NCBI GenBank assembly: GCA_023416335.1
Contig: JAEZHY010000121.1
Location: 1 to 64,000, forward strand
Reading direction: 5' to 3'
Length of the DNA: 64,000 nucleotides
From: Pseudomonadota bacterium
GTDB lineage: Bacteria; Desulfobacterota; Syntrophobacteria; Syntrophobacterales; Syntrophobacteraceae
Shown: positions 26,278 to 35,543 of the stretch, one piece after another
Layout of the letters: every line of letters starts with the position of its first letter
Position numbering within the stretch: the first letter of the stretch is position 1
Notes under the pieces: generated by a model
Databases searched by the model: none
Seen by the model: the letters and a program-made list of their open reading frames with translations, nothing else
What the model was told of the DNA's origin: nothing
Position numbers and translations under genes: made by a program

Positions 26278-26697
26278 ATGGCAAATCCGAGGGTACTATT
26301 CATAGATGACGAGTTGGCGCTCGTAAATAACCTTTCCCAACTACTACGTTTAATGGGTTACCAGACCGGGGTTGCCATTGATGGAGAGCAAGGCCTCAGG
26401 GCTATAAGAACTGGGGCCTTCGACGTTGTGGTTCTCGATATGAGAATGCCCCGCCTCTCGGGAATGGGTGTTCTGCGCGCCTTAGACGGGGTTGAGGGCG
26501 CTCCCGAGATCATTGTAATGACGGGTTTCGGCACCATCCAAAATGGATTGGAAAGTCTAAGTCACGGTGCTTTTGATTACGTTTCGAAGCCTGTGAACAT
26601 CAAGAATCTCGTTGAAAAAATAACGGCGGCGTGGGAGAGAAAAATTAAAAGGAACCCGGCTCCACTTAGTCAAAATGGAAATAATTCAAATGGTTGA
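26278..26697 (+). CDS. single-domain response regulator (CheY-like)
   Basis: A 139-residue receiver with RVLFIDDE, phospho-acceptor Asp54 in VVVLDMRMPR, the Thr of VMTGFGTI and Lys of YVSKPVNI; a short basic tail follows. GAGGAGG lies 6 nt before ATG 26278, and the longer frame upstream is not homologous. No DNA-binding output is present. Its best relative in the window is the receiver at 14258 (similar start, spacing and LSG turn). It is divergent from the cyclase operon and could connect two-component input to the cyclic nucleotide locus, which is inference from position. Confidence 0.9.
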   Translation: MANPRVLFIDDELALVNNLSQLLRLMGYQTGVAIDGEQGLRAIRTGAFDVVVLDMRMPRLSGMGVLRALDGVEGAPEIIVMTGFGTIQNGLESLSHGAFDYVSKPVNIKNLVEKITAAWERKIKRNPAPLSQNGNNSNG

Positions 26698-26737
26698 TTG
26701 CAGCTTTAAGGGGTCATAGCGGAACTCGACCTGTTGA

Positions 26738-27006
26738 ATACTGCTCTGTTTGGACGAACTCGGCGTTCTTCCTATCGACGGCGGCGCGGATCTGCTCTTC
26801 CAGATCATAGGCCCGGCTATTAACAAGGAACCATGGTGAACGCTTCGAACAGAGCGTGCAAAGATCGGCCGGGAATCTTCAATAACGATTCGATCGTTAC
26901 CTCGACCATTCTTGACCGGATCCTTCACACCATACAGAGGCGATTGCGATTGAGGGAAAAAAGCTATCGAATGAAGGGTGAAATGGAATTTCTGGAACGC
27001 TATTGA
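26738..27006 (+). pseudogene. IS21-type IstB helper ATPase remnant
   Basis: In one frame the text LDELGVLPIDGGADLLFQII is the Walker B region and following helix of IstB (IS21 family ATP-binding helper protein). The frame then hits a stop. About 60 bp later the frame gives IFNNDSIVTSTILDRILH, and after a further one-base shift HTEAIAIEGK, then SYRMKGEMEF, the usual IstB C-terminus. Stops and at least two frameshifts make it a dead fragment, and the Walker A half is missing. Confidence 0.8.
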
Positions 27007-27490
27007 CAATGCCACAGATTTTGGAGAGCTTCGGACCGGCGATTCGATAACAAAGCATTTTCAAATCACCTTTTTTGCTACACTTTCACGGAGCCGGTAA
27101 CAACCAGATTACGAGATCTTGCCACTGTATTGAGTTTTTCCGAAACCATGATGCAACAAATATGATTGAGATGTTAGAACTTTTCCGGGGTTGTTCATTG
27201 AACTAATGTGCCCTTCACCGGCGGGAACGGAGCGCAGCGGAGTTCCCGTCCGAATGCAAGAGGCTCTTTAGACGTTTTTCGAGCCAAGAACATCTTCATG
27301 AAGAACCGCAACAAAGCTTTTTATTTGTTCCAATTAAAATTGATTGTGATCGATCTTGTCTATTTGCGCGATGCCTTGCTCTTTACCCGATCCGGTTCGG
27401 AACCGACCGAGGCAGCAGCCCTTTTGATTTAAGGTTAGTCTTAGCAGCACTGTTCACAGGGGTATTCCACTTTTGATTTGGCTATGCAAC
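27007..27490. other. intergenic, no supported gene
   Basis: About 480 bp between the istB relic and the radical SAM gene. A 45-bp segment at 27175-27220 (GAACTTTTCCGGGG-x-TTCATTGA ... TCACCGGCG) resembles 10248-10292 next to the truncated receiver, hinting at a shared decayed element. The open frame at 27208-27432 has no family features. Confidence 0.4.
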
Positions 27491-28405
27491 TTAACCAAAC
27501 TTCATTCTTAACTTAGAAAACAAATTGCATTTAAAGGAATATTTTTCGCAGAAATACGGACAATAGGTTGTTTTGCAAATCGAATGGGTACGCATAAGCC
27601 TAACAGTGTTAGATAGTATGTTACCCAAAACTAAAGGAGTTGAACATAGCCCAACAGTCCCATCAGGATCAATCTTGACAAATTTGTATCCGGCATTGCA
27701 ACCTCGACCTCGATAATCTTTGATACCAACTAAAAACATACGATCCAGGAACATGTTAATAGTTGGAGGTGATTCCATATTATTAAGCATGAACCTATAC
27801 TGTTCTTGAGCTGTACGCATATACTGATAAAGCTGACGTTTATGATCTTCACAGTATCCTGTTGGATATTGTTTCTTGTCATAAAATCCACGTATGATCT
27901 TAGGAATAATGTATAAACCTTTGGTGCCAAAATACTCAGCAATGTTCGGGAAGTCATCGATCACGCTTGGCGTCATGACTAATGACACTAATACATTAAA
28001 ATGTGCGTTTTTCAGTACATGCACATGCTCAATAAACTTATCTAAGGAATGTCTCTTTTGTCTCTCTTCAAAATGAATGGCAGCATTGATAAAATTCACT
28101 CGGGTTGGGTCAATACTGTTTGCAAAATTTAAGATACATTGATTTGAGAGATTAGAATTTATCGATAAATAATGATTCTGACTCAATTCGCGACACAGAT
28201 CGACAAACCCTGGGTATAAAGTGGGTTCACCTCCTGTAATATGCAGCAGCCAGGTCTTACCTGTATCGTCAAACCCTTTCCTCCATTGGGTATGAGTCCC
28301 ATGAATCTCTGTTTTTGAATCTCTGATATCGTACGAAAAACAGTATCCACAACGGAAATTACAAGTGTGCAGAAGAAGCCAATCAGCCTCTACATCATAT
28401 TTCAT
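27491..28405 (-). CDS. radical SAM protein with C-terminal SPASM-like cysteines
   Basis: A 304-residue radical S-adenosylmethionine enzyme. The CxxxCxxC cluster motif is in HTCNFRCGYC (about residues 13-22). A GGE-like SAM-contacting motif follows (HITGGEPTLYP), as do a SINSNLS strand and, near the C-terminus, GCNAGYKFVKIDPDGTVGLCS and CKTTYCPYFCEKYSFKC. The last two resemble auxiliary iron-sulfur ligands of SPASM or twitch domains used in peptide or protein modification. The gene stands alone, with no precursor peptide recognised next to it, and is clearly AT-richer than its surroundings, which together with the istB relic upstream suggests horizontal acquisition. Reaction and substrate cannot be told from sequence. 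Confidence 0.87.
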   Translation of the reverse strand: MKYDVEADWLLLHTCNFRCGYCFSYDIRDSKTEIHGTHTQWRKGFDDTGKTWLLHITGGEPTLYPGFVDLCRELSQNHYLSINSNLSNQCILNFANSIDPTRVNFINAAIHFEERQKRHSLDKFIEHVHVLKNAHFNVLVSLVMTPSVIDDFPNIAEYFGTKGLYIIPKIIRGFYDKKQYPTGYCEDHKRQLYQYMRTAQEQYRFMLNNMESPPTINMFLDRMFLVGIKDYRGRGCNAGYKFVKIDPDGTVGLCSTPLVLGNILSNTVRLMRTHSICKTTYCPYFCEKYSFKCNLFSKLRMKFG

Positions 28406-29002
28406 GAGACATACCTCAATAAATTATGAAGACACTGCCATTCAATTATAAAGAGAGGAATTAATCGTATTTTTCGATGAGAGCCTCATTCATATACTCT
28501 ACACGTCACCCAACAGGTAACGCAAGTGCATTTTCAAAAGAAGGGGGTTGAACATGCCCGGTGCCGGACGCCGTTTCAAATGCCGCATACATAAAGGACG
28601 TGGGTATTCGACATCGTCCCCTAAATAGATCCTGTTGCTGCTGCCTTCATCCGTGTTCACCCGTGTCCATCCGTGTCACAAAATGTTTTGGTTCCCGGCA
28701 GCCGTTTTGAATCTTTCGGGGCAAAAACAACGTTCCAGTCGGAGAAAGTCCCCGCATTGACAGCCCCCCTTGAACATTATTAAACACGACCCAATCCCCC
28801 GCCGGCCACTGTGCAAACATGATCCGCGCCCACTACTTGCCGGGGCAGGTATACTACGATCATGACCGAGAGTCGGTTAAACGCACGGAGCGTCACTTTT
28901 GATGTGGACGGCAATACGAAAAAGTGAGTATATAGGTGGGTTTCCCAAGGCAGCTATGAGACTGATGAATACGCCGGATCCGAAGGTAATACTGATAAAG
29001 AT
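28406..29002. other. intergenic with one repeat fragment
   Basis: About 600 bp upstream of the polysaccharide operon. Apart from the 28640-28705 fragment related to the 136-bp tandem repeat there is no recognised feature. The region should contain the wecB promoter, but no convincing -35/-10 pair was identified. Confidence 0.4.
28640..28705 (+). repeat. single fragment related to the 136-bp tandem repeat
   Basis: CATCCGTGTTCACCCGTGTC, then CATCCGTGTCACAAAATG and CCCGGCAGCC, follow the same order as the middle of the tandem unit at 9230-9290 (TCCATCCGTGTCCATCCGTG, CAAAAGTCTTGGG, CCGGCAGCC). It shows that the unit is dispersed in the genome as well as tandem. Confidence 0.6.
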
Positions 29003-30121
29003 ATGAAAAAGCACCTGTTTGTTTTCGGGACGCGGCCTGAAGCCATTAAACTGGCGCCGCTGGTCTATGAGTGTCGGAAGCGAAGCAACGAACTGGATGC
29101 CCGGGTCTGCGTCACGGCGCAGCACAGGGAAATGCTGGACGAAGTGCTCAATTTTTTCCGCATAAAACCCCACTACGACCTCAATCTCATGGCGCCCAAC
29201 CAGTCCCTGTTCGATATAACCGTCAACGGGCTGAGGGGTCTTCAGGGTGTAATCGACGAATACGGCCCGGATAATATTTTCGTCCAGGGAGATACCACCT
29301 CGGCTTTTGCCGGCGCTCTTGCCGGGTTTTATACCAGGACCAGGGTGTCCCACGTGGAGGCCGGGCTGAGGAGCGCCAACAAGTTTTCTCCCTATCCCGA
29401 GGAAATGAACCGGATTCTGGCCGGACACCTTGCCGACTTTCATTTCGCTCCCACTAAAACCGCAGCCCGAAACCTTCTGAGCGAGAACATCAGGGAAAAT
29501 GTCTGGGTCGTCGGCAATACGGTTATAGACGCCCTTTTTCTGGGGCTCGAAAGCCTGTCCGACGCGGAGGCTGAGAAGCATTTGCGGTTCTTCGATTTTG
29601 TGGATTTCTCCAGGCGGGTCATTCTGGTTACGTGCCACAGGCGGGAGAGCTTTGGGAAACCCTTTGAAAACATATGCCATGCGCTCAAGGAATTAGCCGA
29701 GAGTTTCACCGATGTTGAAATCGTCTACCCGGTCCACCTGAACCCCAATGTTACCGGACCGGCCTACGATATACTGGGGAACAGCAGGAACATCCGGCTA
29801 ATCAAACCCCTCACCTATGCCCAGTTGATTCTGCTGATGAAGCGGTCCCATTTCGTCCTGACCGATTCCGGAGGCATTCAGGAAGAAGCCCCCTCGCTGG
29901 GCAAGCCCGTATTGGTTATGAGGGACGTGACCGAGAGGACTGAGGGAATAGAGGCCGGAACGGCCAGGCTTGTGGGCACGAGCAAAGAGACGATCCTCAA
30001 GGAAGCTTCCAGGCTTCTGACGGACGTCCCTGCCTATGAAGCGATGTCAAAGGCCGTCAATCCCTACGGGGACGGCACGGCCTGCCGGCAAATCATGGAC
30101 ATAATCGGAAAGGTTCTGTAG
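29003..30121 (+). CDS. wecB: UDP-N-acetylglucosamine 2-epimerase (non-hydrolysing)
   Basis: A 372-residue enzyme interconverting UDP-GlcNAc and UDP-ManNAc, a precursor step for surface polysaccharides. Family landmarks are FGTRPEAIKLAPLV at the N-terminus, TAQHREMLD, VQGDTTSAFAGALAGFY, HVEAGLRS, PEEMNRIL, TCHRRESFG, then LTDSGGIQEEAPSLGKPVLVMR with EGIEAGTARLVG. All expected catalytic residues (Asp, Glu and His in these motifs) appear intact. ATG 29003 gives the standard start; its ribosome binding site is weak. It is followed 48 bp later by the deacetylase/glycosidase-like gene and then a glycosyltransferase, so it likely supplies an amino-sugar precursor or tailoring step for one exopolysaccharide. 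Confidence 0.93.
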   Translation: MKKHLFVFGTRPEAIKLAPLVYECRKRSNELDARVCVTAQHREMLDEVLNFFRIKPHYDLNLMAPNQSLFDITVNGLRGLQGVIDEYGPDNIFVQGDTTSAFAGALAGFYTRTRVSHVEAGLRSANKFSPYPEEMNRILAGHLADFHFAPTKTAARNLLSENIRENVWVVGNTVIDALFLGLESLSDAEAEKHLRFFDFVDFSRRVILVTCHRRESFGKPFENICHALKELAESFTDVEIVYPVHLNPNVTGPAYDILGNSRNIRLIKPLTYAQLILLMKRSHFVLTDSGGIQEEAPSLGKPVLVMRDVTERTEGIEAGTARLVGTSKETILKEASRLLTDVPAYEAMSKAVNPYGDGTACRQIMDIIGKVL

Positions 30122-30169
30122 CGAATCCTTCGTCCGGGGAATGCGAATTTTCGAAAGTCGGGAGTTTGT

Positions 30170-33100
30170 ATGTCGTTAGATCGCAAAAAGGTGTTTCCCT
30201 CCGTTCGTTTTCTCCGGGTGAGTTGCCTGGTGGTCGCTTTACTGGCTCTCTTTACGGCCTTCCCGCAAAGTCTTTTTGCACAAAAAACCGCCCCCCGGCA
30301 GGAAGCAGGCGGCAGCTCGGAACCGGTGACCAAATCTGTGCTGGTCATTTACGAAGGAAACGACGCAGACACCAATATGGTACGCGGAGAGGCCCGGCAA
30401 CTGAGCACCCTGCTCGGTCATTTCCATGCCAACGTGACCCTCAAAAGCGCCGATAGTTACCAGCCCGGGGAAATGGAACAATTCGATGTTGCCTGTTTCA
30501 TGGGGTCCAGCGAAATATGTGTTCCCCCCACGGCGGTGATGAAGGACATCGCCGAGCGAACCTCCAAGACGTTCCTCTGGCTGAATACCGGGATGTTTGC
30601 CTTTAACGAGAAGTTCCCCACTTCCGAACGCCTTGGGTTCGAGCCGCTCCACGAGGAACAGAAAAGCAAATTCACCCTGATCCGGCATGAAAACGACGGC
30701 TTCACGAGAGGGGAAGCGGGTATAACCCTTATTCGTATAACCGACCCGACACGATGTTCCGTCATCGCCACCGCCACCACCTCGACCCAAGAGCCGACGG
30801 TGCCCTACATAGTGCGAAGCGGTGAATTCTGGTACGTCGCCGATTCACCTTTTGCCTATGTAACGGAAACGGATCGCTATCTCCTCTTTGCCGACGTTCT
30901 GCACGATATTCTCAAAGAGGACCACTCTTCGAGCCACAGGGCGATCATCCGCATCGAAGACATCCATCCGATGGAAGATCCGGACCAGTTGCGCGCCATA
31001 GCCGATCTGCTGTATGCGGAAAAGGTCCCCTTCCTCGTGGCGCTCATTCCTTTCTACGTGGACCCGCAAGAGAATACCCGGGTAAGCCTTTCCGACAAGC
31101 CGGACTTCGTCGATGCTATCCGTTACATGGTTCGTCGCGGCGGAAGCGTGGTAATGCACGGCGTGACTCACCAGTACAAAGGGGTAACGGCCAACGACGT
31201 CGAGTTCTGGGATAGCGACGCGAACAAGCCCTTCAAGGATGTTACGGCCGATTCCGTTCGCAGGAAGATCGAATTGGGCCTGAGCGAGTGTTTTCGCAAC
31301 GGGATTTACCCCGTCCTTTGGGAAACCCCTCACTATGCCGGATCCCAGTTGACTTACGACGTGGCGGCATCGATCTTCTCATCGGCCATGGAGCAGCGGT
31401 TCGCCATCGACGATAACGATTACAGCCAGTTTTTTCCCTACATCATCGAGCGTGACCTGCACGGACAGAGGATCTATCCGGAGAACCTCGGCTATATAGA
31501 CTTCGATGAAAAGGACCCGAAGGTTGCCGCCAAACAGGTCAGCCAGATGCTCGAATTTGCCCGCAGGAACCTTGCCGTCAGAGACGGCTTCGCCTCGTGC
31601 TTCTACCATGCTTTCGTACCTTTGGATAACCTGCAGCGGTTGGTTCGAGGGTTCAAGAAAATGGGTTATGGCTTCCTGAACATGAAGAACGAAAGCAACC
31701 GCGTTGTCATGGAGGACAAGGCCATCGTAACCGGCAGCGCCACGGTGACGCTGAACCTCAAAGATCAGTATCTGCAGGAGACATACATCGGGCAGGAAGG
31801 CGACGTAGAGCGCAGAACTGTTCTGCCGGAGCGCACCACCGGAGAGATCGTTCGCAACGTGGCTCTGGCCCCCGGCCAGATGTATGTGGCAACCCCCACC
31901 GAATACAGGGAGCGCGAGCCGACGCTTACCTCGCGATGGAAACGGAAGGCGCAGGGGGTCTTCGACTACTTTTCATCTCAAAAAAAAAGTCCCAAGAATG
32001 CCAGGGTGGCCGTCGTATGGGATCCTGAGGCCACAGCGGGAGCCATGAACGACCAGAAGAGTTTCATGAACGTGTTCAAGTGGGTAGGCATGCCCGTGGA
32101 TACGTTGCCCCCGGGGCAAATCAACTCTCTCGAAAAATACAATCTCATCGTCGTGCCCTACTCCGCCGTCGATCTGCTCAACGACGCCGAGATCGATACG
32201 CTTGCCGAGTGGGTGCAGAAGGGAGGGGCGTGCATTACGGACGGAAAGACGGAATTTGCCAAGGAACTGGGCATTGACTTCGCCAGTTCCGTCATTTCGG
32301 TCTCCCATGTGCGCGACAGGCTTTTCCCGGAAGAGAACATCCAATGGAGCGTTCCCGAGCCCCTGGAGAAGTTCGATACGGAACCCGACGACCAGATTCT
32401 GGCGGTGGATGGGGAAACGGATGCTCCCCTGGTCATGGGCAGGCGGTCCGGGGACGGAAAGTTCATTTATTTCGGATGCCGGTTCGATCCGTTGAGCGAT
32501 GCCGGATACAGCCGTTTTCCCTACCTCATTCAATACGTCGGTCGCTTTCTGGAACTCTATCCCATTCTCAAACGGGATGCCCTGGAGCTCTTTTTCGATC
32601 CCGGCTTCCGCCACAACGTGAGCGTCGAGAATCTTGTGAAATACTGGGCGGCCAACGGAGTGCGGGTAATTCACGCCGCCGCGTGGCATCATTATCGGCA
32701 GTACACGTTCGACTATGAGAAACTGGTAGACTTGTGCCATGCCAACGGCATTCTCGTATATGCCTGGATCGAACCCCCCCAGGTGAGTCAGAAGTTCTGG
32801 GTGGATCATCCCGAATGGCGTGAAAAAAACTCGGAAGGGAAAGACGCCCGCCCATCCTGGCGCTACGCCATGAGTATGACCGATGAAGCCAGTTGGCGCG
32901 CCATGTACGAAGAATACAAATCTTTTCTGGAAAAGTTCGATTTCGATGGCGTGAATTTGGGGGAAATCTATTTCGAGTCGGGAGAAGAGGGCCCGGCCGA
33001 TCCGCAGAACTATACCCCCATGCATCCATCGGCGCGCGCCGAGTTCCAGGGTCTGGCCGGATTCGATCCCGCCCTGCTTTTCAATTCATCGTCTCAGTAC

Positions 33101-34186
33101 TACTGGAAGCGCAACAACGCCGCACTGCGGAAGTTCGAGGACTACCGGGTTGACAAGATGGTCCGGATCCATGAGAGCCTCCTCGGCATGGTCGAATCGC
33201 TTCGCGAGCAGCGCAAAGGTTTCGATGTGATGGTGACCTGCCTGGACAGTATCGGCAACCCGGGCCTGCGTTCCTCGCAGGCAATCGATATTTCGCGGGT
33301 CCTGGAGTTGAGAAAACACCACAAGTTTTCCGTCGTCGTGGAAGATCCTCAGTCGAGATGGTCTGAAGATCCCCGCCGCTACGAGGCCATCGCCGAGCAG
33401 TATCGTCAAATGCTGGGGGACGACTTGATGCTCGATCTGAACATCCTGTCGTTCCGCACCAAAGAAAAGCCCACCATGTTTCCCACCCTCGCGCAGGCGG
33501 GCACGGAAGTTTTCTCGCTTATTTCCGTCGCCTCCCGGCAGGCCGAGCGGGTAGTGGTATATGCGGAATCGAGTATAGGCCGCCAGGATTTTCCTTTGCT
33601 TTCCTTTGCGGCCGCCAGTCCCGCCAATATCGAACGCCTTGAAAAGGGCTTCAGGATTTCTTCCCCTTACTCGACTATCCTCCAACTGGGACAAAACCAG
33701 AGAATGATCTCGGTTGACGATAGTCCTCGCATGGCAGCGAAAGACGGTCGGTTCCTGATTCCCGCGGGAACGCACATAATAGGCACCAATGTTTTCGGCC
33801 AGACGTTTTCCACGGGCCTGCGGCAAGCCTTTCTTTGTTCCATCACGGGGAACCTGCTATATGAAAAAGAAAGTGAACGCGAACTTGAATTCGGATATAG
33901 TTCCGTTCCTCGTTGCTACGTTACGCTTGTGAAGGCCCCCCTGTCCATGTCCGTCGACGGCATCGAGGTCACGCCGCAAGTGATGAGGGGGACCGGTCGC
34001 TACGGTATCGCCCTTCCTCCGGGCAAGCACGACGTGCGCATCGTTACCAAGAATATGATTACCTACGGGCTCGACATGACCAGTTTGTTTTCCTCCTCTT
34101 TGATTGTAGTCTTCGGCTTCCTCTCGGTCGGCATACTGGTGCTGTTCTATCTGATCGTACGCACCCGGCTGAGAGCCGGACATTAA
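30170..34186 (+). CDS. 1338-residue multidomain polysaccharide deacetylase / glycosidase-like envelope protein
   Basis: A large exported protein. A signal peptide (about 1-38) is followed by a Rossmann-like region (~50-220). A DUF2334/NodB-type deacetylase-like domain (~255-520) shows RIEDIHPMEDP and a VVMHGVTHQY motif, whose Asp and His could bind metal. A second Rossmann/glutamine-amidotransferase-like domain (~600-790) is similar to beta-galactosidase trimerisation folds. A TIM-barrel-like glycosidase segment (~800-1130) includes VIHAAAWHHYR, YAWIEPPQVS and FDGVNLGEIYFE. One transmembrane helix near the C-terminus (~1306-1330) anchors it. It sits between wecB and a processive glycosyltransferase. 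PgaB, which pairs a deacetylase with a C-terminal glycosidase-like domain next to a GT2 synthase, is a functional analogue, but domain order and size differ. Confidence 0.75.
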   Translation: MSLDRKKVFPSVRFLRVSCLVVALLALFTAFPQSLFAQKTAPRQEAGGSSEPVTKSVLVIYEGNDADTNMVRGEARQLSTLLGHFHANVTLKSADSYQPGEMEQFDVACFMGSSEICVPPTAVMKDIAERTSKTFLWLNTGMFAFNEKFPTSERLGFEPLHEEQKSKFTLIRHENDGFTRGEAGITLIRITDPTRCSVIATATTSTQEPTVPYIVRSGEFWYVADSPFAYVTETDRYLLFADVLHDILKEDHSSSHRAIIRIEDIHPMEDPDQLRAIADLLYAEKVPFLVALIPFYVDPQENTRVSLSDKPDFVDAIRYMVRRGGSVVMHGVTHQYKGVTANDVEFWDSDANKPFKDVTADSVRRKIELGLSECFRNGIYPVLWETPHYAGSQLTYDVAASIFSSAMEQRFAIDDNDYSQFFPYIIERDLHGQRIYPENLGYIDFDEKDPKVAAKQVSQMLEFARRNLAVRDGFASCFYHAFVPLDNLQRLVRGFKKMGYGFLNMKNESNRVVMEDKAIVTGSATVTLNLKDQYLQETYIGQEGDVERRTVLPERTTGEIVRNVALAPGQMYVATPTEYREREPTLTSRWKRKAQGVFDYFSSQKKSPKNARVAVVWDPEATAGAMNDQKSFMNVFKWVGMPVDTLPPGQINSLEKYNLIVVPYSAVDLLNDAEIDTLAEWVQKGGACITDGKTEFAKELGIDFASSVISVSHVRDRLFPEENIQWSVPEPLEKFDTEPDDQILAVDGETDAPLVMGRRSGDGKFIYFGCRFDPLSDAGYSRFPYLIQYVGRFLELYPILKRDALELFFDPGFRHNVSVENLVKYWAANGVRVIHAAAWHHYRQYTFDYEKLVDLCHANGILVYAWIEPPQVSQKFWVDHPEWREKNSEGKDARPSWRYAMSMTDEASWRAMYEEYKSFLEKFDFDGVNLGEIYFESGEEGPADPQNYTPMHPSARAEFQGLAGFDPALLFNSSSQYYWKRNNAALRKFEDYRVDKMVRIHESLLGMVESLREQRKGFDVMVTCLDSIGNPGLRSSQAIDISRVLELRKHHKFSVVVEDPQSRWSEDPRRYEAIAEQYRQMLGDDLMLDLNILSFRTKEKPTMFPTLAQAGTEVFSLISVASRQAERVVVYAESSIGRQDFPLLSFAAASPANIERLEKGFRISSPYSTILQLGQNQRMISVDDSPRMAAKDGRFLIPAGTHIIGTNVFGQTFSTGLRQAFLCSITGNLLYEKESERELEFGYSSVPRCYVTLVKAPLSMSVDGIEVTPQVMRGTGRYGIALPPGKHDVRIVTKNMITYGLDMTSLFSSSLIVVFGFLSVGILVLFYLIVRTRLRAGH

Positions 34187-34215
34187 AGAGTTGAAAGGCG
34201 GAAGGGACATCTTTT

Positions 34216-35502
34216 TTGGCTCCACTGTTTGAAACCGACTTGAGTATTGTCTTTCTGATCGCGGTCATTCTGATCTGGTTCATGATTGCTTACCAGCTGG
34301 TGCTGACCGTTGCCGGCTTCTTTCACCAGATGCGCTCGATCAAAGAAAAGAAGCGTATCGATGCCATGAGCTTCGATTACCCGCCGGTGTCCATTCTCAT
34401 TCCCGCCCACAACGAAGAAATTGTGATCGGAGCGACCCTGGACGCCATGCTGGCGCTGGACTATCCCGCGGACAGGCTTGAGATCGTCGTCATCAACGAC
34501 GGTTCCACCGATTCGACCAGGGAGATCATCGAGGATTATGCTCGAAAAGACCCACGGGTAGTGCTCTACAATGTTCCCAAAGGCGAAGGGGGGAAAGGCA
34601 AGTCCCGCGCCCTCAACCTTGGTTTGCAGGCGGCCAGATCGAAATTCATCGCTATTTACGATGCGGACAACACCCCGGCGCCCGACGCCCTCAAATATCT
34701 GATAGCCCAGCTCCTGCTCCATCCGGAACTCGGAGCGGTGCTCGGGAAATTCCGAACGGTCAACAAAGACCGCACCCTCCTCACACGTTTCATCAATATT
34801 GAAACGTTGAGTTTCCAGTCGATTCTCCAGGCCGGGCGCTGGCGCCTTTTCAGGATCGCCACCCTGCCGGGAACGAATTTCGTGATCCGCAAGGAAGTGA
34901 TAGACCAGGTAGGGGGCTGGGATGAGGATGCAATGACCGAGGATTCCGAGCTGAGTATTCGGATGTACCTCAATAAGTGGAGGATCAAGTTCATCCCGTA
35001 CGCGCTCACCTACGAACAGGAACCCGAGCGTTGGGGCGTATGGATGCGGCAGCGCACGCGCTGGGTGAGGGGCAATAACTATGTGACCAAAAAGTTTCTG
35101 GGACGTTGGAAAGAGATCGGCAGCAAGCGCCTCAGAATGGAGATCCTATACCTGTTTTCAATGTATTACGTCTTCCTGGTAGCCATTATAACTTCCGATA
35201 TTCTGTTCCTGCTCACTGCATCGGGCGTGGTTTCCATCCAACTGCCGGGGCCTTACAACATCGTCTGGGTGCTTGCCATTTTTCTCTTCTTTGCCGAAAT
35301 CATGCTGGCCCTCTCCTATGACCGGGAGGACTCGTTCAAGGCCCTCTGTTTGATGGGACTGATGTACTTTACCTACTGCCAGCTCTGGATTTTCATTGTG
35401 GGCAGGGCCTTCTACCTGGACATCATCAAGAAGGAAAAGAGCACCTGGGTCAAGACCGTGCGCTTCGAAACCGAAAAGAAAATCCTCCTGCCTCCGTCCT
35501 GA
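34216..35502 (+). CDS. processive family 2 glycosyltransferase, membrane polysaccharide synthase
   Basis: A 428-residue inner-membrane GT2 enzyme of the PgaC/cellulose/hyaluronan synthase type. An N-terminal helix (~8-30) is followed by the catalytic domain with SILIPAHNEE, VVINDGSTDST, YDADNTPAP (the metal-binding D-x-D-like region), TEDSELSIRM (TED base) and QRTRWVRGN (Q-x-x-RW processivity motif). Three to four C-terminal membrane helices complete it. TTG 34216, with GGAAGG about 9 nt ahead, is the chosen start, 29 bp after the previous stop. All signature residues are present. With the upstream genes it makes and processes a beta-linked extracellular polysaccharide; sugar identity is not readable from the sequence. 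A strong terminator follows at 35544. Confidence 0.92.
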   Translation: MAPLFETDLSIVFLIAVILIWFMIAYQLVLTVAGFFHQMRSIKEKKRIDAMSFDYPPVSILIPAHNEEIVIGATLDAMLALDYPADRLEIVVINDGSTDSTREIIEDYARKDPRVVLYNVPKGEGGKGKSRALNLGLQAARSKFIAIYDADNTPAPDALKYLIAQLLLHPELGAVLGKFRTVNKDRTLLTRFINIETLSFQSILQAGRWRLFRIATLPGTNFVIRKEVIDQVGGWDEDAMTEDSELSIRMYLNKWRIKFIPYALTYEQEPERWGVWMRQRTRWVRGNNYVTKKFLGRWKEIGSKRLRMEILYLFSMYYVFLVAIITSDILFLLTASGVVSIQLPGPYNIVWVLAIFLFFAEIMLALSYDREDSFKALCLMGLMYFTYCQLWIFIVGRAFYLDIIKKEKSTWVKTVRFETEKKILLPPS

Positions 35503-35543
35503 TTCAAAATGCTTCTGCAGAGGTCTCCAGGGACAAAAAAAGA

